A DNA stretch of 64,000 nt from Neospora caninum Liverpool (taxonomy: Eukaryota > Apicomplexa > Conoidasida > Eucoccidiorida > Sarcocystidae): positions 1,364,001 to 1,428,000 of the forward strand of contig NC_018391.1 in the NCBI RefSeq assembly GCF_000208865.1, read 5' to 3'. The first letter of the stretch is position 1, and the number at the start of each line of letters is the position of its first letter. The position numbers were made by a program, and so were the translations under genes. The notes below the pieces were generated by a model. The model saw only the letters and a program-made list of their open reading frames with translations, was not told the origin of the DNA and did not search any database. Shown one piece after another: positions 1 to 12,571 of the stretch.

Positions 1-1300
1 AGGCGGAGGCCACCAGGGGCGACGGCTGCTCCTCGTCAGCAGCTCCAGGAGTGGTTGCCCAGCCGAAAATCCATCCCGACTCTCTCGCCCGTTCGACAGA
101 TATGCCGAAAAAGAAGAGGGCAGCGTAGAACATCACAGGAAAGGCAAGCAAGAAGATGGGTGTGAACGTGGGACTCGCATACTTGACCTCTGCGAGAATC
201 AAAATCACCTCCACGAGCAGTGTGAGGCAGACGCAAGGGAAAGCAGACGCGGACAGAACCGTTGCAAAGGTTTCGGAGTTCCACTCCCACTCGCAGCCTG
301 CGGCGACGCCCAGCGCAGCGCTCACCATGAAGAGGCCCATGCCGCCGATGCATCCGAGCAGCACGGTGTTCGGAATGTAGTCCGCGACGCGCCCGAGCTT
401 CAGCGCGCCAAGAAAATAGAATGTCGCAGCGGTCAGAAAGGAGGCAACCATCCAGCACATCAGAATCGTACTGACAACCCACTCATCGCTGAGTCCCTTT
501 GCAGCGGCGTTCTGAATGGCCGCAACGCTGATGCATTTCAGGAAAGGGACGTTTTCAATTGTGAAGGCTCCCACAGCGAAAGGGAACACAGAGAACAGCG
601 CCATCACGACCTGGCTTACAGCAGTCGTGGTCAAAATCGCGGTTGCCCCGAGGGGTACGAGGTACGCGTAACTCGATGGAAACAGGAGCGTCGCGTACGG
701 CATGTTGTCCAGCACGGCAATCAGGATACCCATCACAATCAAATGCGTCTGTTTGACGACCGAGAAGGCCGTGTGAGCCACCTTTTGACACACCGAGAGG
801 TTGCCTGACGATCGACCTTCATCGCGGGTGCCTCCGGAATCTGCGACAATGCTTGCCTCCGCCTCAGTCCCCCAAGCAGAGCCGCTGCCTTCTGGCGGCG
901 GTCGCACCGTATCGCCCTCAATACTGTCCTCCGGAACGCCTTCAGACTGCAACGGAGCCTGTGGAGCATGCAACCAAAAAACACCTGAGGACCGAACAGA
1001 CTGCTTGCCTCGGCTGCCTCGCCCGGCTGCCGGCTCTTGGAGAGACATGCGGCGTGGAGAACTCGCAAAGTAGGAGTAATGCGAACGGACAATGCTGTGA
1101 GACGGTTCTGGAGCCAGCAGAGACGACCCAGAATCCGCTGTGACGGGATTGTCCGGGTGACCGCAGGCAGGCCACGAGACGTGAGCACGAGGGGGGGGGA
1201 AAGACCTGAGCGGAACCCCTCGAGCCGCCGATTGAGCGGTCGCACGTTGTCTTCTTCCCCCATTCTCGGGAGGGATCGACACATAGCACGAATCCTCCAT
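1..1300 (-). CDS. SulP-family anion transporter (YGR125W-like), 5' part only
   Basis: The gene runs off the left edge of the window, so only the N-terminal part is present. One uninterrupted minus-strand frame runs from an ATG at 1300-1298 to base 1. About 170 hydrophilic residues come first, rich in Ser, Pro and Gly. Transmembrane segments follow. The core begins with LIVMGILIAVLDNMPYATLL and continues with KLGRVADYIPNTVLLGCIGG. This matches the yeast YGR125W/YPR003C branch of the SulP (SLC26) family, where the pattern is a VLDALSYG-like first helix, then ExVPF, and later a KLG(K/R)..xxPxxxLIGCIGG block. Members move sulfate or related anions across plasma or vacuolar membranes. The STAS domain expected at the C-terminus would lie outside the window. 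A second in-frame ATG at 1048 is an alternative start. The frame stays open upstream of 1300 to a stop near 1425, so a spliced 5' exon is possible. Substrate and membrane are not visible from sequence. Confidence 0.85.
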   Translation of the reverse strand, partial: MEDSCYVSIPPENGGRRQRATAQSAARGVPLRSFPPPRAHVSWPACGHPDNPVTADSGSSLLAPEPSHSIVRSHYSYFASSPRRMSLQEPAAGRGSRGKQSVRSSGVFWLHAPQAPLQSEGVPEDSIEGDTVRPPPEGSGSAWGTEAEASIVADSGGTRDEGRSSGNLSVCQKVAHTAFSVVKQTHLIVMGILIAVLDNMPYATLLFPSSYAYLVPLGATAILTTTAVSQVVMALFSVFPFAVGAFTIENVPFLKCISVAAIQNAAAKGLSDEWVVSTILMCWMVASFLTAATFYFLGALKLGRVADYIPNTVLLGCIGGMGLFMVSAALGVAAGCEWEWNSETFATVLSASAFPCVCLTLLVEVILILAEVKYASPTFTPIFLLAFPVMFYAALFFFGISVERARESGWIFGWATTPGAADEEQPSPLVASA

Positions 1301-2764
1301 CGTGTTGAGTTTCGCTACACAACACGTGATGGGCTTGGGCCCGCAGCTGGCCGCAGCAACCGCCTGGTCGCCGACAAAAAACGCTATTCCGAGGAGTGCT
1401 CCGACAGACAGGCAGCAAGAAGGCTACCCCGAGGGCACGCAGAGCTGCCTGAGAAGACCGAGTGAGAGTAAATCTTCGAAATGCAGCGGAGCTCTGGCGA
1501 GACGCGGACACGGTAAAGGACCTTTTCCCTTGTCAGGCAATGTTCCGCAACAACGAAAAAGCGGCCGTTCGAGCGGGGAGGCGACTCGCCCGTTCCCTCA
1601 CCAAGTCCTGTGACAGACCAGGTGGGACCGACCCCGCGCAACAGCTGAAAAAGTGGCCTTCAAATGCGCACAATTACTCTGCGGTTGCACAAATTCTGCA
1701 TTCGAACCCATCTGCGATTCAACGGAAAAAAAGTCACACATTGGCCGAAGGCGTTGGCCTCGCTTCATGCCACAGTGCGTCAGTTGGGCAGGGCGTGCGA
1801 CTCGCAGTTTCGTCGTCGCCCCAGCCAAAAACGAATTCCAAATCTTGAAGGTGACGCTTGCGTGACTGAGAGGGCGTTTCAGTCCTTAGACTACTCATAA
1901 GGCTCCTGCGCGAAATATCCAACTGTTGTCTTCTTTTGAAGGCATGCATGCACAAGCGGAGCCAGAGAGACAGCGTCCCCTCAACTCCAGCGCTCGAATG
2001 AGCGTGCCGTCAGAAGCCGCCCTCAATAGACACCAGGCAGGACGCACCCGAACCGGCGACCTGCAAAATGCGAAATACTCGGGTCTGTTTCGAGGATTTC
2101 GCGTTGATTCCTGAAAATAGAAGAAACAGGCAGGGTGAAAACCATGTAAGATTTCAAGAATAAAGGAGGAGCGACTCAAGACAGGTGCGGAGTCACTGCG
2201 TTCCTCCACGGTAGTCACAGTTTCTCTCTCGACTAACCGGTGTCTTGCGAAAGATTGCCGATTGCCAGTTTAGACGGCATAGCTCGCTTGGACATCTCGG
2301 TCCCTACCGTCAAGCGTTAAACCGCTTTCAGACAGTTCACTCTGTTCTGCAGGGTTGATCACAAGGAACAACTCACCGCATTCGCTCCTTGCTAACCGAG
2401 ACTAATTCCATTCCATGGTAAGCGGTGTGTGCCTACGTGCTGCTCCGGTCTGCTCGGTGAGTGCTCTGCTGGCGCTGCAGCGTACTCGTTCATCGTGACC
2501 ACTTGGCATCGTGATGGCCTCCCTCTCTCCCAGCTAATGGCGCCCTTTCATATACATCAACCCTTGACGTCCAGTCCACAAATCAGGGGATCCCATGAGT
2601 CATTTTGACAAGCAACCCACCTGCTTGTTATTTTGCCTCCCCCTTACAGGAAAACTTCAGTTCGGAATCAGAAAGGGGAAAAGGGTACACTTAGATGGTA
2701 CACAGTGAGAGTTATACACGGATTCGTTGTATACCGCTTAGCCGTTTGCTTGTAGGGAAGAGAT

Positions 2765-2779
2765 GGGGGGGGGGGGGGG
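2765..2779. repeat. Poly-G run (15 G)
   Basis: An uninterrupted run of 15 G lies in the spacer upstream of the SulP gene. Its length is probably variable and error-prone in sequencing. Confidence 0.9.
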
Positions 2780-3297
2780 ATTTGTGTAGGGCGACGGACA
2801 TATTACAATTACGCAAACCTCTGTGAAAGCGTTAGCTCATTACCAGCAGATGCCACTCTATCAGACAGACCACGCGACTCAAGCAGAGAATACCGAAAGT
2901 TAAGGACCACTAAAGATCAGACTGCCAACTGCTGTGAGTAGGCGGTCGCTGGTATGCCTCGATGACGGCAGGCTGTCAGCCGAGGTCAGTTGAGGCTCAG
3001 TAGAAAAGGCGACAAAGTTAATGTGTGCGACACTTTCAGCCACAGTAGGAGAGGGTTAGAAAGAATACGGAGAGAGAGGCAATTTTCCGCTGGTGGCAGA
3101 CGTGAGTTAGAGCTGCTACTGAAGGCTTTCTCCGATTCCATTACTGATGTGCCAGTCGGGCCTGTTGGCACGCATGCGTCCACGCAGAGAAGGAACGGCG
3201 ACCAGTCATAGGAGACGAATAGCATAATGTGAATTTGGGGCGGTTGCGGATGTTTGCCCTGAACGCTGCCAGCCACGGAGATCACGCACACATATGC

Positions 3298-3317
3298 GGG
3301 GGGGGGGGGGGGGGGGG
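3298..3317. repeat. Poly-G run (20 G)
   Basis: An uninterrupted run of 20 G, the longest homopolymer in the window, lies in the same spacer. It could form a G-quadruplex. Confidence 0.9.
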
Positions 3318-6135
3318 CACTTCACAGCTGCCGGTTTGGAGCTCCAGGAGCAACCATTTTGTACAGCCTTACGAAACAGTACCTCATAAAAATGGGTTTT
3401 GTTCAGTCAGATGACTTTCAAACATGTTGGCTCAGAGCATGACAGCGTAAACACTGACAATCTCTCAATGCTTACACCGTGTCAGGCCGCCAAGCGCCGA
3501 TCTGTATGGATGTTGGGCACACACTGATGATGCGCGCCACACGAAAGAGTCAAGCAAGGTTGCCCGCAGTGAGGCTTGTCACCTGTTCCATCTTTTATGC
3601 CCATGGGATGCGGCTACAGGCCCAACACAGAGGACTAATGTCGGGAGGTCGGGTGCGGAAGTGTATTTCCACACGGAACAATGCCCGGGCACACATTTCC
3701 AGTGCCTGCCCGAGTAACCAAACATTTCCTATCAAGCGGGTGCACCACGTCTTTAAAAAATTCACGGATCAAGCTGAGACGTTGGTAAATCGGTACGACT
3801 TTTGTACAGATATTAGTTCACTCCGAACCATGCTCAACTGTTTGCTTCAAAATGTTTCCTGTGGATCCATATTAGGCCACTCGACACGTGCTGGTCCGTG
3901 CTTTTTCAACGCTTGTCTGTCACAACGTCCGGGGAGTGGACCGTTATCATAGATTGTTTGTTACGAGTCCATCCATCGTACGCGAAACCAAAAGGAAACT
4001 GTTGCTCATGATTGTCCAAAAACGCTTATCCTTTAGAGTTGCCGGACAAGCAACAACCACAGGAGTCGAGGGGCGGCGCTTCCCCCCTCCAACATGACAC
4101 AGGTTGACGCCACGTATCGACAGCAAGGCACACATCTTCTGCCGTCGTACTCTTGAACTCATTCTGGCCAGAGGCACTGCCGAGAGACCTCCGATGACCT
4201 GCATCGGCGTTCCCTTAAGGTTTCGAGTTTGACACATGTGCTAGCAACGAGTGACGATGCTTGGGTCTGGCTACGCGGGTCGAAGTCGCCAAGTTTCCGG
4301 AAAAAGATTTGAACTGAAGCATTGTATTCCTCCATCCACGACACGTCCCTCGAGTCTGACAAGCTCGAGCAGTGAAGACTCACTGGGCATTCCACACTGC
4401 AGGAGGACGAGTGCCAGTGAAACCGGAGCTGGCGGAATCCTTGACCACGTACCCCAAAAAAGACCACTGGACACGAAACGTGGCCCGAGACTCACCTACA
4501 CCAGAGGGTTTTAGTCGAGGCAAACAACAATCGATGGCGTTTCGAGGCTGTGCCGCGTTTTCCCCTTCCAGTCGGCCCGAAATTCGCCGAACCACGGCTA
4601 CGCAACCAGCGCAATGCCCCTCTCTCAGGGACGGGAACGGACTCGCACCAAAGAGAGGCTCCTGAGATACGAGAAAGGTATAGGAAACACTGGGAGGCAT
4701 CGACTCCCCTTTCTGGATAGTTATCTTGTGGGGCAATTGGCTTTCTGAGCCGGCACCACACCTCCAGAACGAAGACAAGTGTGCTAACGGTGGTCGCTCT
4801 GGCTAACTGTGGCGGTTTCACAGGAAGCTGAAGGGAAAAACACTGCTCCCCCCTGTTCTCTCTCCCCGAAGTGAAGGAAGACTGTATAAGTGAGCGAAAG
4901 AACCCTAAGGGGACACAAAACAGGTGGACAAAGAAGCGGGATGCGCCGAGCGGGGTGTTTTCCCCCGAGCCTTTGGTGCTGAGCCAGCGACAGCCGAGTC
5001 TCGCGAATCACCGGGCGCGACACGGGGTCTGTGGCACGTGCTTCACAGCAGCAACGCGCCTAGCGAGAAACGGCCTGTCGTTGATTAATGCGAGTGCTTA
5101 CTAAACAATCTGGACCTATTCCGTTTCAAAGGTGCCCCCGTGCCTCCGTTGTTCGCACTTTTTCAATGACTCATCCTCTGCGCGGACAGTGGGAGGCCAT
5201 CTCTCTCAGTCAACGTCCATAGCTAGTTCTCAATTCCTCCACAGTTGCATGCACCGTCGACTGGAGGACTCACGACGCTGTAAACTGGCTGAAACCACAA
5301 CAACGAACACACTTTTCTTCCTTATCAGCTTCTTGCAGCATTTTCTGTGACACGGAGGGCCATACCCGTGCAAGGTCGCGTTCCCGGACTGAGTCTTTGG
5401 GAATCAGATGCTCGGTGACTCGTCCGGGCAATCGACGGAGTTCGTGCGAATCGTTGTTCGCTGCCCAGTTGACCTTTCTGTGTGCACGCCTGCTTTTCCT
5501 CGAGGCCTGCAGCTTTGAACAAGACAGGTGTGCCGCAAAACGAGTGGCTCAGCCAAGCTGGGACGAATAATCTTCCCTTTCTATTAGGCATCCTCTCTAT
5601 ACCGGAACTGCTTGCAGCCCACCTGACATCTGGCCGCGGCACCGCCGCGGGTTTCCCTTGAATTAACCCCGTCCTCTCTGGCTGGTTGCTCGTTGTTTGA
5701 GGTTCTCCACTGTCAGGATCTACCTGCTGGTGACGGAATAAACACTCTGCCACGTGCTCGGTCTGCTTTGTGCCGAATGCGTCAGCAGCAACTGGGGACG
5801 CGGCCTACTGTGCCATGGTGGCCTATTTTCGCTTCACGTTTGTTGTCTTACGCACACAGACTCAAGTCGTTTCGTGTGTGAAAACCACCGCATTTTGCTG
5901 CGTTCATCGCCCTGATGAAAACAGAGCGTCGTTCTCTCGCTGATACTGACGCCTCTTGAAGTAGGGCACCTGCCGTCTTCCAAAGAGGCACCCGAAGTCA
6001 CCTGAGTTTTCTTCGTCAGCGTCACTCGCCGAAAAAGCTTCGGTTGGACGCGCGCCTAGTTTCAGTTATAAGATTGAAGATCAGTGTGCTCCTCAGGGGA
6101 GACTCACGATGCCTGGCTGACATTACCGAGAGGAA

Positions 6136-9100
6136 ATGGCTGCAGATCTGGGCAGGTTTGTGTGGCGGGCGGATGCGAAGCAGGAGGGACTATTCTACAC
6201 GGCAAGGGCGCTGAAGGAGCGACAAGGTGGGAGCCAATGGCGGAAGAAGAAAACCAAAAAATTTCAGCATGCGTTGCTAGCAGAAGAAAAAAATGTTGCC
6301 AAGCCCGAGCTGGCTAGCTCCTCTGCTCTGGAAGCCGAGATAAAGAGACGATGTCAGCCAGGCTTCTTCGTTCCCTGCCGATACCTGCTACCGTGCCAGC
6401 AGTACATGGAACTGTACCAGCGAAGGGCTAAAGAGGAACGAGAACAGCCTCACACAGACGACAGAAGATGCAGGTGCCGAGACACCGTACCGGTGGCAAC
6501 CGGCGGATGTAAAAGGTACGCACTAGCTCGGGCCCATCAGCGTTGCACGTTGAATTCGAGACAGGTTTCCACAAGGCCGATTTCAACCCCTGTGTCGCCG
6601 TGCCACTTGCATAATGCTGTAGTTCATCCAGCGGAAACGTCTCTTTCGTTCGATGCTTTCAGCACTCCGTGTTGTGACAGCGCACCCGCTGAAGGAAGAG
6701 AAGCGGCTAGTGAAAACAATACAGCTCAATGAGGCGCATCACAACTCTTTGGACATGGACTTGTGTGGAGATGTTAGGAGGCGGAAATAATCTCCCGTGT
6801 GTCCTGCTGCAGCACCCATCCGACTGCGCCCGCCTCAGGCCGTCCATGTCATATCTATGGAGGAGCGTGTGTTTTGATAATGAAGTCCCCATAGAGGGGG
6901 CCAGGCGGAGGTGAAGTACCTTGTACATCACGCCGAGTTCCTTGCATAATTTCCACGGAAGGTTGACTGGCACAGTATGGCCGTAAACCGGCGCTGACGT
7001 GGTTTCGAAAGCGCAGGCCATGGACATGCCGTGGGGCCTTTTAGAAACTGAAGGGACGGGGCGGGGGGGGGGCGAGCGTGTGCGTGAATCCAGTCGATTT
7101 AGATGCTCGGCGGCCTCTCTGGCGTATGGCTACACTGCTGTGGAGAGGTTGTGGCCCACGGGCGGGAGGGGGGGGGGGAGGAATCCCCAGGACAGAGAAG
7201 CTGTACTCGCTAATGGCTGGGTTTTGGCGGGAAATTGGGTCTCTCGCGTTTCCAGCTTCACTTCGTTTTCCCGTCGCATGGCATTCAGTGACAAACCCCG
7301 ACGTGAATGTTCGCGGTGTCTCGACAAGCCCGTCTGGCGATGCCGGCCGCCGTCCGTTGATTTGAGGCTCTTCCGTACGACGCCTTACGTCTCGGATGCA
7401 AGCAGAGTTTCTCGGGTGTGTGCCGGGGCGTTTTCGGGTGATTTCAACGGTCGCTCCGCGCTAGGGCAGCCTGTACTGGAGAAACTGCGATTGCATGCGC
7501 AGAAGCCGGGGAGAGGCCGGTCGATGCACAGTGGAAGCGACAGTCCCCGACGCCAGGTGACGAGTGTGACGCCTTTTCTGTCGGGCGACTATGGAGCGCT
7601 TGGCGCGGCTTCTGCATCCTCTCGGAAACGTAGTAACTCCACACTAGCCGCGCTACATCCAGCTCGGCCCGTGGAAGCCGCTGCTAGTGTCTGCCTGTGG
7701 TGCCAATTTCCCTTGTGCCGTCGCCATTTCGCGTACTACTTTTTCAGGGGACATCCTCTCGAAATGTTCGGCGTTTGGGAATATGGCGATTGCTCGGTAA
7801 GTAAACAGTTGTCTCAGGCCAGCAATTTACTGTGCTTCGATGTCCAGAACAAAGGGGGTGTTTCCATGCGGATTTGGAGACAGGCGTCACATGAGACACC
7901 TAGAAGGCGTTTTATCAGCAGGCGTTGTTGGAGAAGCTGCCTGCTGGTTGTTGCTTTTCACGCTCTAGGCATGCGTTGCTGTGCCACGTCGTGGCCAGGG
8001 CTGTGGTAGGCTGCTGTTGTTGATTATCGTGAGTGTTTTTAGGCAGCGTCCGCCCTGGCAAATTCGAGTTTATTTGCTGCATCCGACATAGAATATTACC
8101 TCCAGGAGCAACAGCTGGCGTGCCACGCGTACTAGCCGGCACAGCTTCTAACAGATTCAGTACCCCACAAAGCTCCAAGGAAGTAAAGAACGTTGGTAAC
8201 AAACAGGCTCGTTGCGATGATAGTCTCACTGTGCATACCGCTTCGGGATGAGTAAAACACGGTCTCACCAAGGAAACTGTTCGCAGACGATATCGAGAGT
8301 GGCAGAATACCCTCGGATCGTGGTTCGCTGACTTGAGATGGATCCAGCGGCCACCCTCCGTTTTGGAGTAGCGATTGTTCGTGTGTTTGAATTAAGGTGA
8401 TGTGTTAGACCCTCTCTGTTTTGCAGGTGTGCAACCCCCATTCCGCGCGATTTGGAGACGATCACGCGACACATGACACAGTGCTACCTGGCCAGGGTTC
8501 GCTAGACCGAGACAGAGCGGAGGATGGTCAGGCGAGCACGAGTGGTACGGGCCTTTCGGACATCTCGTGGGGAGAGTCGTTTCGCCATCCAGAAGCGCTA
8601 GCCCGAGCAGGCGCACAGATGGAGCAAGCAGAAAGCTGGGCGGGATATCCACGAGGGCGATACCAGATCAACGTAGAGAAGCCCGAGGGATCCGAGGACG
8701 ATTTGGAGACGTTTGACTATGACATCTCTCCGAAGAGTCCATCATCGGCTTCTATATTTGTCGACGACGACACCTCGTCCCATACTCCGCGAAGACACCG
8801 TTTGTTTACCGGTGAAACAGCGGACGTGACAAACGTGTCAGGAACCGTAGGATCCTCTGGCCGTTGGCGAGCGTCACCCGCAGCCAACTCCAGATATACT
8901 GGCGAATTCGGAGCGACTTCCTCGTAAGCCGCGCTCAGACGCCGTTATTAAAGCCGCTGTGACGGAACGCCAGTTTGCGTTTCATGTGCGTTCACAGTTC
9001 TCGGCGAGTGCAAAGTTGCCTTCGGGGTGCTGGAGCCGCCGACGGGGCCCACCCTTAAGATTGGTAGACCGTAAACAGCGGCACCCGGCGCAAAATGTAG

Positions 9101-10018
9101 AGTGACTGAGCAAAGGCAAACCATTGCAACACGGTTCTGTTAGTCGAGACACGGAGAGGAAGAACATGCGCAAGTGCGGATCCGATCAAGACAATTGGGT
9201 TGCTGCTGAGATCCGTCTCTTACACAACAACACTCGTTTCTTGAGTGCGCGTGGCTGTTTAAGCCAGGCAAATGTGACTCTTTTCCAAACATGTTGGAAG
9301 TCTAGATGCTGTCACGGAAACGTTCCTCACGCTGATGTCTTCCTACCAAGAGAGAGACTGCACACCTCTATCGTGAACCCTTTTTCTGTTGACTTGGTGC
9401 ATATCTTGTCCGTTCGTGTCTCCCAAATGCTCGTGTGCGTGTCTGTCAATTCATCGATTCCAATGCGACCGCAGACGGTACGGCGACCTTAGTGGTGTGG
9501 AGAAGTACACGGCCAACATGCAGCAGGCGGATTTCGATCGATTTTTTTCACTTATCCTCTCATGCCGGCGGTAAGTCGGGTCGTCGCCTTGGAGAAAAAC
9601 GGACGCGCTAGTCCAGAGCGTTCGAATGCGACGGGAGACGCTGTCAGATGGCGGTGAAAGCTTCTTGCCTGCTCGCTCTTCTCACCGAAAGCGAATGCCC
9701 TGTTCTCGTTTTTGTAGGCTCGAGAAGAACATTGAGTCGCAGAACTTACAGCTGGAACTTTACGAGAAAGGGTACGGACAAAAGGTGATTGAAGAGGTTC
9801 TTCGAACTCCCGCAGTGAGCTCGGGGACTACCGCGAAGAACGAGCCGGCACGGAAACCCGCCACACAAGAGGGAAGGCGCACAATTTTGGGCAAATGCCA
9901 ACCACCGAGGGAAACTGCACTTGGCAGCAAGTCACCCGCGAACTCCTTTCGGATTGGTGCCAAACAAGCAGGGGCTCCAGTGGCGCGCCAGGGCTTGCAG
10001 ACTCCTCAAGTCCCATAA
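6136..10018 (+). CDS. Conserved-looking hypothetical protein, five exons (about 604 residues)
   Basis: I do not recognise this gene. The model is 6136-6515, 7256-7796, 8427-8923, 9475-9570 and 9718-10018. All four introns have GT/AG ends and agree in phase, and the total is 1815 bases with one terminal stop. The last four exons are the safest. The link of exon 1 (ATG at 6136, donor GTACGC) to exon 2 (acceptor after a CT-rich tract) is weaker. Exon 1 is rich in Lys and Arg, with PELASSSALEAEIKRRCQPG. Exon 2 ends with a Cys/His cluster, CLWCQFPLCRRHF, then FGVWEYGDC, which could bind zinc. Exon 3 is acidic and disordered. Exons 4-5 encode an amphipathic, probably helical stretch (MQQADFDRFFSLILSCRR, then LEKNIESQNLQLELYEKG) and a basic low-complexity tail. 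There is no signal peptide or membrane segment. Confidence 0.6.
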
Positions 10019-12571
10019 GCACATAGTGGGAAACCCGGACTGAAAACTAGGCGCCAGTGAAGAAATCAGCAGGAAGGTTACCTCTGTCCTGGTGTGCATA
10101 TCGCGGCTCACCGGCGAAACCGAAAGGTGCGGTGCATAAACTGCTATGCAGCAAAGAGAACAAGGTTTTGAAGGCTTCTCTGAGTCTCAAGTTTTGCCGC
10201 CAGTTGAACAAAAGCTGAACTGGTGTATTTTAGCACCTCCAGTTCTTTAGTGTGAGCCCGTCGCTGTAGTCAACCCCAGGTAAAATGAAAAGGTCGGAGC
10301 TGGGAACAAAATTCGTTGGCCGACACAGGTACAGTAGAGATACATGTGAGGTGGCCGGGGCCTCCAGAAAGAGAATAGTTTTGACTGTCCCTTTTCAGTG
10401 CAGCAGCCAATGTGTCAGGCTGCATATTATTCCCCGGTAATATGTCGACAACATCTCGCGTGATGTGGGAAAGTCAGGCTGCTGGGAAGCCGCTGTCACG
10501 ATCTCTGCAAGCAAAGAACTTGATTGGGGATCCGGGAGATGATATGGGATCAAACTGCAGCGTTTTTTGTGCGTAGCGGCTGCGACAGGATGAATGTCAA
10601 GGGGGTGCACAGGCTTCATGGAGGAAGGGACCAAGGCGAGATCCTCAACAAGAGCGTCGAGAGAGAGCATTCTCTTTTCTCCGCGTCAGAGTCAGGAGAT
10701 GGAAGCAGGCTGTGCCTGCGTAACCTTCAAGCAAATGTTTGTTGCATTGCCACCACGAAACATCGGACTTGGCTGACTGTTACCACTGAGCTGCCCGGGG
10801 CACAGCGCGGTCGTGGCAGTGAATCCAGGACGCTAAAGTGGATATGATGTGTACCATAGAGAACCGAATTGTCACGAGAGAACTAGTCTTTACGTTCATC
10901 GTTTGGAGGTGGTAACCGCTCATTTCCCAGAGGAGCGTGGACTCCTGTTCTTTTTTAGCTTTACTCTTCCACTGTATGAGAAGACTGAGAGGTGTGCGTA
11001 GGGGACCCGTGCGTGTCACCCGGCAGTCTACTTTCGGCCCCGTGGCCACAGGGATTGGCGCCGTGCAGAATGCAAGGGTGCGAGCGACGACGAGCAGACC
11101 ATCCCTGTCGGTTACAGCGTCTCGGTCGACTACACCAGCGTTTGTACAGGCAACGAGCAGGCTGAGAGCAGGCGGCACGTCACCAGCTAACTGAGAGCTA
11201 ACTGTTGCTGCGGCGAATCCATGTATGGAAAGCGGTGCTTGAGGATGCTAGCTGAATCTGCATGGAAAATAGTGTTAAAGAACCATTGTGTCTGGCTTTC
11301 GCGTGCAGAGCTCTGAAATCCTTGACAGACACTTTTCTGTGCTGGTAGCACTCGCGATAACACTAACACTCCAGCAAAAATGTCTGGACTGTCCTATGCT
11401 GAGGTCAAGAAAACTCTTGAGGGTCTCCAGTGATTCCGTCCCATCCTCCAGACCGTTTGGAATCTACGTGTGGCGTGTGACACGACGAGTACTCGAGGAC
11501 GTTTAGCGTATTTATCTCAACAAAAGCAGATGCAAATATGTTCCCATTAGCATGTGGGTATTTACATATGTGTATATATCGAGAAATGTGTCTTGATTCT
11601 GCCGTGTCCCCTTCTGCCTCAGTCGCTCATTTGCAAACGGAAAAGTTGAGAGGAAAACTTCCGGGAGTCCACGCACCAAGCCTCACTAACCTGGCGACGA
11701 GCTGTGGAATAGCAGCCAATCTATGGCGCACTCTACATTTACATGGCTTCCGCAGTGGGTTTCCCCCCAGTCTTCTCCCCCTTCTCTCCCACACGTGTTG
11801 ATCTCGTCTTTGGTCCTGCAGTCATCTGTGCTTTCGAGTGAGCGTCTTGAGCCAACCATATGAGAACATGGCATTCGCTCTTTCTATGCCGCACCGGTCG
11901 CCTGCCGGTGACGTAGCCGAGCAGACTGGATATGTGCCAGTCGTGTTCTACAGTAGCACAGCGCCAGGTTTTTGGACCTCTCCATTACGACTACGAACTT
12001 CCCTTCAACCTTGCTCGCTGCGCCTCCTGCGAAACTGTCTCCTGTACCTCTCCTTTGTTTCTGCTCTTGGCCTCGGGCTGTCTGTCGCCCCCGTACGTGA
12101 CTTGCGTTCGATCGGAACGTCTGCTATTTTCGCGCGTGGGGTGGATGGAGAGGCACAAGGGAATGAAACTCCCCAAACCCCTAGGCAGACGCAACTGATT
12201 GTCTAGTGAGTGATGCGAGGCAGATGGATTTTTCCTGTTTGTAACACTGGAAAGGCGCGCTCTGCTGAGTCGGGGCCCGCAGGGGCTTGGGGCTATGACT
12301 TACATGACGTCAAAGACCCGCTGTCTTGGCTTCTCTTGGGAAAAGTCAACGAAAAGCAGACGCTCAGGAACTGGGAAAGGACGGCGACGGCCTCGCCCGC
12401 ATGTCTTTTCCGCGAAAAACACAGAGGCGAGCACCACCGCGTTTCTTTTGAGCTCCACGCCGTTCGCACTCCTCACAAGACATGCGGAAGGATAAACAGT
12501 TCCGCGCGACGGACCGTTTTTACACACCCATGTGGTGGAACCGGTAGACACTCCTACGACGGTCATGGCTC
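10019..12571. other. Convergent intergenic spacer
   Basis: This 2.55 kb separates the 3' ends of the unknown five-exon gene and the proteasome gene, and should contain both 3' UTRs. A plus-strand open stretch at about 11838-12206 contains one hydrophobic segment (CLLYLSFVSALGLGLSVAPV) after an ATG near 11868. It has no clear promoter, splice partner or homologue, so I do not call it a gene. A minus-strand open stretch at 10780-11178 is equally unsupported. Confidence 0.45.

Larger units (their letters stand above)
1301..6135. other. Divergent intergenic spacer between the SulP gene and the unknown five-exon gene
   Basis: The two flanking genes point away from each other, so this 4.8 kb should hold both promoters and 5' leaders. 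It is lower in GC than the coding exons. It holds long poly-G runs (2765-2779 and 3298-3317) and scattered TGCATGC motifs (for example near 1943 and 5247). Open frames here, including a plus-strand stretch at 3479-3952 that opens with GTG, show no recognisable domain and no convincing splice partners. I see no supported gene, but a small or non-coding one cannot be excluded. Confidence 0.5.

Noticed and set aside
3479..3952. 157-codon plus-strand frame in the left spacer
   Set aside because: It has a GTG start, no domain, and lies in non-coding-like sequence between poly-G tracts and promoters.
11838..12206. 123-codon plus-strand frame with one hydrophobic helix
   Set aside because: It opens with GTG, has no homologue I recognise and no splice partner, and lies in a convergent 3' spacer.
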